A stretch of DNA of 42,551 nucleotides from Chalciporus piperatus (GCA_038093975.1 JBBPTG010000206.1:1-42551), one strand, 5' to 3'. Positions 32,730 to 42,551 are shown, numbered from the stretch's first letter. Numbers and translations: made by a program. Notes: generated from the sequence alone by a model not told the origin.

Positions 32730-32829
32730 TGGCATCGAGGAGTCGAAGGAGCGCTGACTAGGACGGTCTATCAGTGGTCCCTCGACGTCTACCCGTCGAG
32801 ACCCTGGACTCGGAGCTAAGACGGTAGTG

Positions 32830-34490
32830 GTGGTCCACATTTAGGTAAGTATGTTTACCAGAGATGATGGAGTTTGGTGAAGGCGCAGCGATGGATATGG
32901 CTTCCAACAAGAACGAGGAAGTTGGGCGGCAGAGCACCCAGCCTGCGTTCCAACAGTCGCTCGACATTCCTGCTCCCCACAAGGACATTTCCACGACCGA
33001 GCTGTGGTGGTACCAACATTACGAATGGCTCAAGGGTCGCGGATATCTCCTTCGGTCGCGCTACTCACCAGGCTGGACTCCCTCATGGCTTGGAACTGAC
33101 AAACATCGATTTTCCTGCGAGGATGGCCTTTCGGCCGAGGTATGTTCCTCGTCGCTCTAGGCTGTTGACTCTGATCCACCGAAATCACAGTTTGCAGCCA
33201 GACTACTTGATGCAACACGTCTTTCGGACGGGGCCTACGTTGTGCTCAAGCGCGTCAAGAAATCCGTTCATCCTTTTGAAGTCGAGATCGCCCAATTCTT
33301 CTCCTCCGAACCTTTGGTTGGTGTAAAGGATAACTATTGCGTTCCTATCTATGACGTTCTCCAAGTTCCCGACGAAGAGGGAATCGATATGATCGTTATG
33401 CCACTGCTGTTAGACTATACGGTTCCACCGTTTGATACCATTGGGGAGGCTGTGGAATGTTTTCGCCAGCTATTTGAAGTAAGTTGACTTTGATTGCGGT
33501 TGTCAGGGACTAAATCTCAATAGGGCCTTCTATTCATGCACAAACATCGTGTTGCCCACCGGTACGTAACGTACTGCCGTGGCTTGCCTCCTTTTTTCAT
33601 TCGTTTGCTCTGGTCGGCAGGGACTGTACATTATTCAACATCATGGTAGATCCCACGTACCTTTATGTCGATGCACCCCACCCCACCGACCCAACCATGA
33701 AACGTGACTTCTCAGGCCGTGCACGTTTCAAAACTCGGACACAGGGACGCCCAAAGTACTACCTGATCGATTTCGGTTTGTCACGTCGGTATGATCCCTC
33801 CATTGTAGAACCCAAGGAGGACCCCATTTGGGGGGCAGACAAGACGGTACCGGAGTTCCAAAACTCCAACGAGCCTCGTGACCCATTCCCTACGGATGTG
33901 TACTATATCGGCAATATGATCAAGGATGATTTTCTTGAGGTGAGCATAATCAATGAAGCGGAACGTGATGACGCTAAGCACCTCGTTCAGGCCAAGCATG
34001 GATTGAAATTTATGCGACCTCTAATAACTGATATGGTGTTGGCAGACCCATCGAAACGTCCCACGATGCAAGAGGTTGTGGATCGATTCCAACTGCTTCG
34101 AACTGGCCTCAGGGACAGGAAGTTACGTTCGCGTCTTGTTGACAAGGAAGAGCGCTTCCTCGAGGGTGTCCTGCAGAGTATCTCTCATTGGATGCGACGG
34201 GTTAAGTTCATGATACAAGGCGTTCCCGCAGTAGCTGGCCCACACGTAGTCTCTTGAAGGTCTGCTTATGTCCTGTCCTCGAGATGTACGTCGTGATTCA
34301 AGTCATCGTATGCTATATGTGGCCCAATGTGTAGTGAGACAATCAGATTAATGTCCAAGAGCATCTGGGTTCTCTCCGATCAGGGCCCCCGAGACTGGCA
34401 GCGACTCTGATGTTCGGATTACTGCATTACACTCGCCATTGTCCTGCTTGTGGAAAGTGAGCTCATTATGATACTTCATTGCGGTGCAGC
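32830..34490 (+). repeat. Duplication including kinase C and flanks, copy 2
   Basis: Partner of 19790-21470. Upstream similarity ends near 32825, close to the transposon, and no companion gene remains upstream. Confidence 0.65.
32864..34257 (+). CDS. Short atypical protein kinase-like gene, copy C
   Basis: Exons: 32864-33139, 33191-33478, 33524-33561, 33621-33939, 33991-34257; 395 residues. It is close to copy A throughout, including introns, with ELWWYQHYEWLKGRGYLL, YVVLKRVKKS, VAHRDCTLFN, LIDFGLSRRYDPS and TVPEFQNSNEP. The start could be the ATG at 32864 or the internal ATG that begins MDMASNKNE, equivalent to copy A's start. The stretch from about 33748 to 33866 carries B-type rather than A-type silent changes. 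Intron 4 is 51 bases and stop-free as in copy A. The companion gene is absent; the transposon lies 135 bases upstream, so the promoter may have changed. Confidence 0.85.
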
Positions 34491-34897
34491 ATATTGCCTA
34501 TTGGCAACCAACACAACCTAATAGGAACGACTGTCTTCCTACCTAAGGAGCTGCCTACGGGAGACTAGGATTGACCCGGACGTTACCAACACAGCAACCG
34601 TGTACATATCGAGATAACCCAATGGATTTCGAAGTTCAGATTGTTGCGATCACGATCGACTTGGCTGTATTGACTGCCAGACAGTCACTGCATCAGGAAA
34701 AGGTCACCTGTCTGAGGCGACTGCATGCAGTTGCTGCAGTCGGACAGACGCCATCAGATACTAACTGCCCACAGCTATGTCTATTTCTGCACCCAGACCA
34801 ATTTACTGCCGACAGTCACTGGCAGTCGTAGACAGTCATGGTCAATTGGTACACTATCCATTGCATATTGTACATAAATGGATTGAATTTAACATAC
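34258..34897. other. 3' flank of kinase C and CAGT-rich intergenic sequence
   Basis: Shared flank with copy A to about 34490. Then a 33-base word at 34535-34567 that recurs inverted at 7726-7756. 34670-34850 is rich in ACTGCC/GACAGT/GCAGTC words (for example GACAGTCACTGGCAGTC near 34812), resembling the body of the SINE-like element at 36.7 kb. No gene. Confidence 0.4.
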
Positions 34898-36520
34898 TTA
34901 TTGCTCTGCTTTCGCAACGATCTCCATCGCTCCCTGATCAGTTTCGACGCCCTTTCGCGGTCTCGAGACCTCCTGCTCGATTTCTTCGAGCGTCTTTGTG
35001 TCGCCACCTGGTTCGGTTTCCACGACATCGAGATCGCTCGACTCAATCGCCTCGAGCTGTAACTCGCAGTCGGCATTGGTGCAGCTGCTCGTTTCGTCAT
35101 TTCGAGCCGCAACTCGTTGACGACCGCTCCTGAAACCTCGATTCCCTCGATTTCAATCTGGACATCCTTGACTTCGTTGGATCGCTTCGTCACGTCCTCA
35201 GATTTGTCGACTGGTGCTGGAGCCTCGTCTGGTGGCGTGTTTTCGTGGCTGGGCGTGTCTTCAGCGTCTTTCGACGTGCGTTGGGCTCGTTGACTCGTGG
35301 ACCGCTGGTTCGACTTCCACGACATTGGGATTGCTCGACGCGATCATCTCGAGCCGCGACTCGCAGTCGGCATCGGTGCGACCACTCGTTTCGAGCCTCC
35401 ACTCGTTGACGACCACTCCTGTACCCTCAATTCCCTTGAATCAGATGGCGACATCCTCGACTTCATTAGATGGCCTCGTCGCATCCTCAGATTCGTAGAC
35501 TGGCGCTGGAAAACGGGCGACTGGATCGATGGATGCATTGACGTCTTTCACGAGGGGTGGAAGATACGATTTCAGTACGCGTGGTATCACGGGTCCGCCA
35601 GCGCACACGTGCGAGCCTCGACCGAGGAGAATCTGAACCACTCGTCAAAGCTGCACCAGATATCGTTGCCGCGGGTGGTGGGGTCCTCGGAGTAGTGTGC
35701 ATGGCGTCCGAGAGTGGTGGACGTAGGCACGGCGTGAGCTTGTGAGTTGGGAGGAACCTGTGTGTGGACTTCGCTGGGGACACAGAGTCAAGGGATAATC
35801 CACGGGGGACGGCGAAGGTACAACAAGTTGTTCGAAGCGTCCTCGACTCGTTGACGTCGGCTGGTGGTTCGGTGGGGTCCTGGGCTCATCGGTAGGTCTT
35901 GTCGAGTCTCGACCGTTTCGCTCGCGACGAGTCATCATCGATCCTTTGTTGATGGTGCTGTTGAGCATTCCGGAGTAGAGTTCGGTGGGGTAGTCGATGA
36001 TGTCTTGTTCGAGGTCAGTACGTTCGTCGTGGAGCCAGGTGAGTTGGGACTCGAGCTCGATGATGCGGGCGTTGAGTTTGCATGTGGGGTCCTGTGAGTC
36101 CACTGGCAGCGACATGGTCCGTGGATTGAGGTCCAGGGCATCCAACGACCCAGTGGACCTCGCCAGAGTGGAGGCTGTGGCCCTCGCCGAGTCTTGCTCT
36201 TCGAGCACGATGGATAGGTCATCTTCCGGCCTCGCAGTAGTAACCTGTCGCAGGTCCAAACGTTTCGCTCGTCCGTTGGGATCATCGACTTGGTGACATC
36301 GTCTGGTGGTTCGGTGGGATCCTGGGCCTCATGTCGGTACATCTTGTCGACCGTTTTGCTCGCGACATCTAGGTTGTCGCGCGACACAGCGACCTTGTTA
36401 ACTCGCTCTGCCGCCTCTGCATCCTGGTCTGGTGGTTTCGGGATTTGTCAGGCATTTGCGATCGACTCCGCTCATCGTCGTTGCTTGTAATCGGTCCATC
36501 GTCGCGTTCGGGGGTCGTTC
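34898..36520 (-). pseudogene. Decayed retrotransposon gag-like coding region with a tandem repeat
   Basis: Several minus-strand frames take over from one another, as expected for old coding sequence with indels: VNKVAVSRDNLDVASKTVD near 36390, then a coiled-coil phrase KLNARIIELESQLTWLHDER near 36050, then Arg/Thr/Pro-rich sequence, then acidic repeats (DADCESRLEMIASS; NADCELQLEAIESSD), and finally TLEEIEQEVSRPRKGVE ending near 34898. The acidic repeats resemble in style the gag tail at 1-640. No protease, RT or integrase motif is visible. The assignment to a gag-like protein rests on composition and layout, not on a recognised domain. Confidence 0.4.
35009..35510 (-). repeat. Tandem repeat, two units with a 297-base period
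   Basis: 35009-35221 and 35306-35510 align from TGGTTCG.TTCCACGACAT to GACTGG.GCTGGA, with shared ACTCGCAGTCGGCAT and ACATCCT.GACTTC in between. In the best minus-strand frame each unit encodes an acidic segment with a Val-Val-Glu motif. Confidence 0.65.
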
Positions 36521-36629
36521 AAGACAATGTGGTGAGGTGCAAAGGCAAGGCAATGACAAAGACTTGTGAAAATTTTACCTATGGCAGGAATTGGTACTCA
36601 TATATTCATAATGACTACTCTACTAATAA

Positions 36630-36835
36630 AACCTTGTAGCGTAGCGGCTAATGTGTACATTGTGTATTTTTGGCCAGCGGGGCTGTCGTGTGTTCGACTC
36701 TCAGCTTGAACACAAAATCTATGACATATCTCTGTAGCTGACTTACTGTCATGGCCTGCATACAGTCCCTGGACTGCCTGGCAGTTCCCTACAGTGCCAC
36801 AGTTGGGGCAGTGGCTCACAGTGACTCGACCTTTT
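36630..36835 (+). mobile_element. tRNA-derived SINE-like element
   Basis: TAGCGTAGCGG at 36637-36647 is an exact match to the Pol III A-box consensus (TRGYNNARNGG), and GTTCGACTC at 36692-36700 matches the B-box core. The 55-base spacing is within the range for tRNAs with a long variable arm. The acceptor and T stems do not pair, so it is not a working tRNA. A CAGT-rich body follows and a TTTT run near 36831 could end transcription. This is the usual layout of a SINE with a degenerate tRNA head. Confidence 0.5.
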
Positions 36836-37008
36836 CCTGATGTGGTGCACTACAATGAGCCTAGTTTCCACAAGAAGGACAAAGTTACTTTGAAATTGTA
36901 ATCCTTGAAATTGTGTATTGCAACAAGCGTGAACTTCGCTCAAGATGTATCAAATCCCATGATCAGGGCTAGCGGAAAGGATGACGCATGATCCATCCGT
37001 ATTGAAAA

Positions 37009-38297
37009 TCAGGACGAGGGCGTTGGTACAGCAGGAACACCCTTAATCATGAACCTAATTCGTCGTATCCAGTGCGAGATACTGTGGATGATACCACGAA
37101 ACAGACTCTCCCCCTTCTTCATAACAACACGCGAACGTAACTTCCGTGTTTCCAGGCCCGTTTGAATCGCTTGAAATCGATCCGTAACCTGCTGCATCGT
37201 CGGACGTTTCGACGGGTCTTCCTGCACCATATCGGTTATCAGAGGCCGCATGAAGTCGAGCCCCTTCATTTTCTGCAAGAGTTGTTTAGCGAAGTCGCGC
37301 GAGTACGTCAATGCTTACCTCGAGGAAATCCTTCTTAATCATATTCCCGATGTAGAAGACATCGGTAGGGAACAGATCACAGGGTTCGTCGGATTTTAAA
37401 AACTCTGGAACTTCCTTGTCTCCCCCTCAATCGGTGGTTCTCTGGGTTCTGACACGGAGGGGTCATAGCGGCGTGATAACCCGAAATCGATGAACATATA
37501 TCTTGGGCGTCCTTCTGTCCGAGTTCTGAACCGCGCAAGGCCTGAATAGTCTCGCTTCATCGTTGGGTTGTCGGGGTGGAATTGATCGATGTAGAAGTTC
37601 GTTGGGTCTACCATGACATTGAAAGACGTGCAATCTCTGTTAAGCAAACTGAGGATGAGTAACAAGGCACGTCCGTCAAATAATACGCACCGATGGGCAA
37701 CACGATGTTTATGCATGAATAGAAGACCCTGTGAAAACTTAGCGACTGACAGTCCAGACGAAAACTTGCTCACCTCAAATAATTGTCGAAAACATTCCAC
37801 AGCTTCTCCGATTGTATCAAACGAAGGTCGAACATAGTGTAATAGGAGTGGCATAACGATGATATCGATCTCCTCGTCTGCGGGAACGGCGTGGAGTACT
37901 TCGTAGATTGGGACGCCATAGTTGTTCGAGCCAACCATTGGCTCGGAGGAGAGGAATTGAGCAATCTCGACTTCAAACGGATGGACGGATTTGTTAACCC
38001 GTTTCAGCACGACATGCGTCCCGTCAGCGAGACGTGTAGCATCGAGTAGTCGGGCTGCATACTATACTTCTGTGAATGGAGCGTTGACGCCCCGGAGTTA
38101 CAGCAAGCTTACCACGGATGGACGGCCGTCCTCACACCTGTCTTGGTTCCAATCCAGGAAGGACTCCAACCCGGCGAATATCGCGATCGGAGGACATATC
38201 CACGCTCCTTGAACCATTCATAGCGATAGTACCACCACACCTCAAGACGGTTAAGGTCGGGGTGGGGGTGTTGAACCTCACCGGGCTCTTGGGGCAC
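37009..38297 (-). pseudogene. Atypical kinase-like gene, copy D, broken
   Basis: Same exon plan as the other copies, with VWWYYRYEWFKERGY, VVLKRVNKS, VAHRDCTSFN in the usual places, FIDFGLSRRYDPS and DPSKRPTMQQV. Three defects are visible. There is no ATG before the conserved N-terminal block, with an in-frame TGA upstream. A frame change lies near 38126-38140, where the CEDG motif is read in another frame. One base is missing near 37425-37433, between the PPI and DKEVPEF motifs. The remaining reading is good on both sides of each lesion, so the inactivation is recent. It is on the opposite strand from copies A-C. Confidence 0.8.
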
Positions 38298-38654
38298 AGG
38301 CTGAGCTGTGTCTTGTCCAGTTTCTTGTTTGAGCCTTCAACGCGAGGCTAAAATCATTGCATATTGGTGTGAGCTGTGTTGTGGTACAATGCTCGCCTCC
38401 TGCCAGTGGGATTCACGGACCAAATGCACATATCCTCAAGTTTTTATGTTGCCGCCTGTACAGTCTGTCATCTTTGTTGTTCGGGCTCGAGGCTTTATCG
38501 ACAGCCAACCTAGAACTCGAGGACAACCGCCTCAGATCATGCCTCCCGAGTTGTACCTCTCTGAGGACAGTATTCTGTGTGAAATAATCACTCGGAAGGA
38601 TAATCCAACACGCATGAATTCACAGCACGACAACGCAGTAGAACACCCAGCGTA
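38298..38654. other. Intergenic between copies D and E
   Basis: 357 bases with no supported gene. The plus-strand open frame across 38308-38808 runs into the antisense of copy E and is not real. Confidence 0.4.
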
Positions 38655-40008
38655 TCAAGAGGATGGGCGGGGTATAGGCGGAATACCTCTGGCAACAAAA
38701 CCGATGCGACGTTTCCAGTGGGTAGTAATACGGATGACCTTTTCAACGACGTGCTCCTCTACATCCACCACGCGAGAGCGTAATTTCCAGGGTTTAAGAC
38801 CGCAATAGATTTTCTCGAACCGAGCGACGACCTCTTCCATAGTAGGACGCTTGGATGGGTCTGGCTGAATCATGTCAACAACCAACGGCCACATGAATCC
38901 GAATCCCTTCTTGGTCTGTTTGGTATTAGTTACTGAGTAAGTTACGGGCAAGAGAGGTAAACTAACCTGAATAAAATCTTTCCTAATAGCATTTCCGAGG
39001 TAGAAAACGTCAGTTTGGAATGGATTGCGGGGCTCGTTCGAGTTCTGGAACTCTGGCACTTCCTTGTCACCACCCCAGATAGGGGGTTCTACGGGATCGA
39101 CTTGTGACGGGTCGTACTTGCGAGATATCCCAAAGTCGATGAAGTAATACTTTGGAGGTCGTTGGGTACGCGTGAAATGCGTTGCGAGGCCACTAAAATC
39201 CTTCTTCATAACAATTTCCATCGGGTGGAAAGATTCCGGATAAAGGTCAGTCGCATCGAGCATCAGATTCCAATTCATGCAATCCCTGTTTGAAGATGAG
39301 TCAAATATTCGGGTAGCCTTCCTTTCGGCGCACCGGTGAGCAACGTGGTGTTGGTGCATTAACAATAGTCCCTATAAAGTGACATGTTCAGAATGTGTTA
39401 TTCATTGACATTGACTTGCATCACCTCAAACAACTGCCGGAAACATTCGACTGCCTCTCCAAATGTGTCAAACGGAGGGTCAGTGTAAGGACGGAGCCGT
39501 GGCATGACAATTATGACGGTTTCGTTGTCATCGAGTGGAAGTATCTCGTAGAAAGGAACACAATGATTCGTAGGGTGAGTAGCAAGGCTCTCGGACGAGA
39601 AATATAACCCGATGTCGACCTCGTATGGGTGTACTGATTTCTTGATCCGTTTCAAGGTGACATAAATACCATCTGATAATCGTGTGGCATCTATGATGTG
39701 TCCCACCTTGTTGACTAGTGAGCCATAGCAAGTTTGATAAAAGTATGCAGTACCTCTAGATTTCGCGAATCCTCACAGTGATACCAAACCTGGCCGGTTG
39801 CCTTCCAAGACGGGGACCAGCCAGGAGCATAACGCGGGCGGAGCAGGTAGCCTCTTGCCTTCAACCATTCGAAATGGTTGGACCACCAGATTTCTCCATC
39901 GTCCAGCTGTTCAGGCAACAGTCGCTGAGTCGTGCCAAAAACAGCAAGCTCCTTTTGGGCCCTCAGCTCGGCTTCTTCTTGAGCTGTTGTCCGTTTCTTG
40001 TTCGTCAT
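38655..40008 (-). CDS. Short atypical protein kinase-like gene, copy E
   Basis: Exons: 39754-40008, 39425-39706, 39334-39371, 38967-39285, 38655-38915; 384 residues. It is the most diverged intact copy. Motifs: EIWWSNHFEWLKARGYLL, YVTLKRIKKS, EVDIGLYFSSES, HVAHRDCMNWN, FIDFGISRKYDPS, EVPEFQNSNEP, TDVFYLGNAI, DPSKRPTMEEVV and a C-terminal HWKRRIGFVARG. The 38-base and 319-base exons are conserved in length with A-C. The N-terminus starts with a basic MTNKKRTTAQEEAELRAQ. No companion gene is near. All catalytic acids are kept. Confidence 0.83.
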
Positions 40009-40181
40009 GGACGCTGAACGCGTTCAGCATGAGGTTGCAGCATAATGCTAGCCTCATATAAGTAATGGTGGCTTTGAGATTTGTGGATAAACATGGATAA
40101 ACATGCACCCACACAGCTGAGAGTCCTCGCGGGGATTCAAACGAGCCGAGTGCCCTTTACTTACTGCCCTTCATACTCATT
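40009..40181. promoter_or_regulatory. Upstream region of copy E
   Basis: Short region directly before the start of copy E on the minus strand. ACTTATATGAG near 40060 could serve as a TATA-like element. Weak evidence. Confidence 0.25.
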
Positions 40182-40544
40182 GGAAGAAAGAGAAGGGAAA
40201 TGGTATTGTGCGTAGTTCACTACAATACTAGGTTCTGTGAGAACGAATGTTGAGACTAAGTACGATACAGGTTTCCGTGAGAATGGAAGGCGAGATTCAG
40301 GCGCAATGCTATGAGTTCACGAAGATCTTCATACTAGATCTTGTGGGTGTGTGGGAAGGTCGGTCCGGCGGGCTTTCGCCCGCGAGGGCGCGGTCACGTG
40401 ACCTGAGAACGACAGACTCCGGACGAAGACAGGAGTCAAAGCCGCGGGGGAGGACGAGACCTTCTGAGCGCTAGGAGGATCGGTTCGTGCCGCAGAATCC
40501 GAGACAAGGACGAAACGAAAGAGGGGACGGGCACGAAGAGACCA
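40182..40544 (+). repeat. 363-bp direct repeat R1
   Basis: Appears identical to 40859-41221 (offset 677). It contains a perfect hairpin GCGGGCTTTCGCCCGC at 40368-40383 and a perfect 12-base palindrome GGTCACGTGACC at 40392-40403. It lacks TG...CA ends, so it is not an obvious LTR. The 75-codon open frame inside is probably meaningless. Confidence 0.85.
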
Positions 40545-40587
40545 ACCTGGCACTGGAATGATGAAGATAATTCGGGAGGTGGGTGGG

Positions 40588-40696
40588 TGCGAAAAAGCGA
40601 ATGGGATGAGGATTGAGAGTGCGCGTGATGGGGGAAAGGAAGAAAGAAAGCTCGAGAGACGACGAAGACCAGCGGCCTCTTGATATACCTGCTGGC
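40588..40696 (-). repeat. 109-bp repeat S1
   Basis: Same as 41922-42030 as far as I can read. The S2 copy lies at the upstream end of the tyrosine-recombinase fragment, so S1 is probably part of a second, more broken copy of the same gene. Confidence 0.75.
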
Positions 40697-40858
40697 GGAC
40701 ATGCATAGAACTCTGGAAGAAGGATCGAGGAGATCACGTGGGTGATCCATGCGGAGCTCTTGAGGCACGCCTATCACGAAGGCCTGGATCTGCGACTGTC
40801 GCTCGCAAGCTCGCTTTGTCATAGATCGGCCACCTTCGTGTGTGGCGTTCAGACGAGA

Positions 40859-41221
40859 GGAAGAAAGAGAAGGGAAATGGTATTGTGCGTAGTTCACTAC
40901 AATACTAGGTTCTGTGAGAACGAATGTTGAGACTAAGTACGATACAGGTTTCCGTGAGAATGGAAGGCGAGATTCAGGCGCAATGCTATGAGTTCACGAA
41001 GATCTTCATACTAGATCTTGTGGGTGTGTGGGAAGGTCGGTCCGGCGGGCTTTCGCCCGCGAGGGCGCGGTCACGTGACCTGAGAACGACAGACTCCGGA
41101 CGAAGACAGGAGTCAAAGCCGCGGGGGAGGACGAGACCTTCTGAGCGCTAGGAGGATCGGTTCGTGCCGCAGAATCCGAGACAAGGACGAAACGAAAGAG
41201 GGGACGGGCACGAAGAGACCA
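40859..41221 (+). repeat. 363-bp direct repeat R2
   Basis: Partner of R1, with the hairpin at 41045-41060 and the palindrome at 41069-41080. It lies between S1 and the recombinase fragment. Confidence 0.85.
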
Positions 41222-41364
41222 TGTTAAGGCGCAGCTTACAACCTAGGGCCCGGCCTACGGCCTGCGACCTAGACACACACCGGAGCTGCGTGATTACGCC
41301 TGGGAAGCTGACAAGAGGGTTATTGTTATTGACGAACTGAACGAAGTGTATGTGGTATGGAATA

Positions 41365-42030
41365 TTAGTGAATATGACCAAGACCGTGTCGACGAGTGTA
41401 CTCAGAGATGATTACATCAATGTCGCGTAAGCGAGCGGTATCGACTGAAGATGAGATGAAGAGAGGAAGGACAGTTTCGATTCGACGCCAGTAATCTAGG
41501 AATGCACGAGACGACCATCTGCCCTGGATTGCGATAATGTCTGGGTTTACACCTTGCAGCAGTAGCTCCGTAGTTCCGCCGATACGGAAAGCATGGCCTG
41601 GCATGTTGGGGAAACCGTGCTGAGACCAGATTTGATTGCAGCGATCCGAGAAAATTGGTTTCGTAAGTGGAAGCCACCCCGAGTCCGTTCTGTAGGAGAA
41701 GAGAGGGGCATGACCAGGAATGTTGGCGTTGATAACCTCGTGTGTGCGAAGCGCATCGAGGGGGTCGGTGCAGTGAGGACGTGCTGTGACTGAGATGTCG
41801 GCGCCCCGTTCTTGGGTGGTTTTTGACCATGGTATGTGAAAGGTGGTGAATTTGGTGGAGTCGGGAAGAGAGTTGATGGTAAGCGGCAGGATGGATCGGG
41901 AGACGTGTTTGTAGAAATGAATGCGAAAAAGCGAATGGGATGAGGATTGAGAGTGCGCGTGATGGGGGAAAGGAAGAAAGAAAGCTCGAGAGACGACGAA
42001 GACCAGCGGCCTCTTGATATACCTGCTGGC
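41365..42030 (-). pseudogene. Tyrosine recombinase (phage-integrase-like) C-terminal fragment
   Basis: A minus-strand frame reads the C-terminal half of an Agaricomycete tyrosine recombinase: FHIPWSKTTQERGADISV, CTDPLDALRTHEVIN, GHAPLFSYRTDSGWLPLTK, then GHAFRIGGTTELLLQG (HxxR motif), IAIQGRWSSRAFLDYWRR (the Trp/His-box position and the Tyr nucleophile) and a stop at 41365. The N-terminal DNA-binding region and the first catalytic Arg are not present as continuous coding; the upstream part runs into the S2 repeat and then LTR-like sequence at 42031. Such genes belong to Crypton-type or related fungal elements. The fragment cannot recombine by itself. Confidence 0.7.
41922..42030 (-). repeat. 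109-bp repeat S2
   Basis: Partner of S1. It ends precisely where the LTR-like sequence TGTTACGG begins. Confidence 0.75.
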
Positions 42031-42551
42031 TGTTACGGTTCATTACGGTTCTCTCACCTTCACAGACACTTTTCGGACTTCAACGTTTCGTTCCATTCGA
42101 TCTTATCTAATCTCTCTCATCTTATCTTTCAGACACGTGCTCATTCACTTTCACTCTTCGCACGGTCGCCCCTTATGGTTATATTCTTTCTCACGCACTG
42201 CCTTACCTTGACAGTTAATCTCCGTGCTGCGCATGGCTATGCCACAGCCTTTCACCTCATGTACTTAATCTCCGCTATCTCGGCTATGCCTCACAGCCTC
42301 CTTATCTCGCTTCTATTCTCATGGGTTCAGGGTAACTCCTTATTTAGTTATAGTTAGTACAAACATGTACAAACACTTAGGATAGTATATAAATCCCAAG
42401 GACTGGTAACCCCAGCTTAGTTCACTTGGTCTTTCCCCAAGACTCAACCGTCCTATCTCAGTTGTTCTCCACTCTCTTCTTCTAAACCGCTTCACTTGGC
42501 GATAGTGTAGACCTGATCTCAATACGAGTTTTGGGTCGTTTCACTTGAACT
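42031..42551. mobile_element. Probable LTR start, cut by the window edge
   Basis: Begins with TGTTACGG exactly at the end of S2, is pyrimidine-rich, and holds ATAGTATATAAATCCC near 42382, a good TATA-box context, with CTTAGTTCACTTGG and a C/T-rich tract after it. This is the usual look of a fungal LTR promoter (plus orientation). The other end and the body are outside the window, so this is tentative. Confidence 0.4.

Noticed and set aside
36637..36715. A functional tRNA gene
   Set aside because: A- and B-boxes match, but acceptor and T stems do not pair; a SINE head fits better.
40247..40474. 75-residue protein repeated identically at 40924-41151
   Set aside because: Its repetition follows from the DNA repeat; composition is arbitrary and there is no start context or domain.
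40182..41221. Solo LTR pair or short LTR retrotransposon
   Set aside because: The repeats lack TG...CA ends, a primer-binding site and a target duplication.
1..42551. CRISPR array, rRNA, prophage or bacterial operon
   Set aside because: No regular spaced repeats, no rRNA-like sequence; the introns and gene families are fungal.

Overview
The window looks like accessory, repeat-rich DNA from a basidiomycete fungus (Agaricomycetes; a Rhizoctonia/Ceratobasidium-type genome is my best guess). The evidence is the many 45-60 nt GT-AG introns, a Plavaka-type transposase, a fungal tyrosine-recombinase fragment, a Tad-like LINE fragment, and lineage-style families of short kinase-like and BTB genes. 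The taxonomic call is inference; no marker gene is present.

Layout. 1-7.3 kb is a graveyard of mobile DNA: a Copia gag (minus strand, one in-frame stop, with its primer-binding site), a 5'-truncated LINE reverse transcriptase, a 2.5-kb inverted-repeat element centred near 3241, and a Plavaka transposase whose C-terminus is cut by that element. 8-16.9 kb holds three well-formed host genes: a 9-exon protein kinase with a zinc-finger-like N-terminus (minus), a 14-exon flavin monooxygenase with an NTF2-like N-terminus (plus), and an 8-exon C2-domain membrane protein (minus). The last two are convergent.

18.3-40 kb is an expanded cluster of short atypical kinase genes: copies A, B and C on plus, pseudogene D and copy E on minus. 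A and B each sit head-to-head with an unrecognised companion gene, so a divergent two-gene module has been duplicated. A/C and the two companions show tracts of near identity, and C is a mosaic of A- and B-like sequence, consistent with gene conversion.

Between copies B and C lies the best find: a complete 5.83-kb DNA transposon (26898-32723). It has 77-bp terminal inverted repeats, a 6-bp target duplication, 20-21-bp subterminal repeats, a DDE/rve transposase, a second unrecognised spliced ORF, and a divergently transcribed BTB-domain gene carried inside the element. Its ends and target duplication fit what I remember of the IS3EU superfamily.

34.9-36.8 kb holds decayed gag-like sequence with a tandem repeat and a tRNA-derived SINE-like element. 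40.2-42.5 kb holds two apparently identical 363-bp direct repeats, a tyrosine-recombinase fragment and what looks like the start of an LTR running off the window. All exon boundaries were placed by eye from splice consensus and frame; coding lengths are multiples of three for each model whose exons are listed. I could not run alignments or searches.
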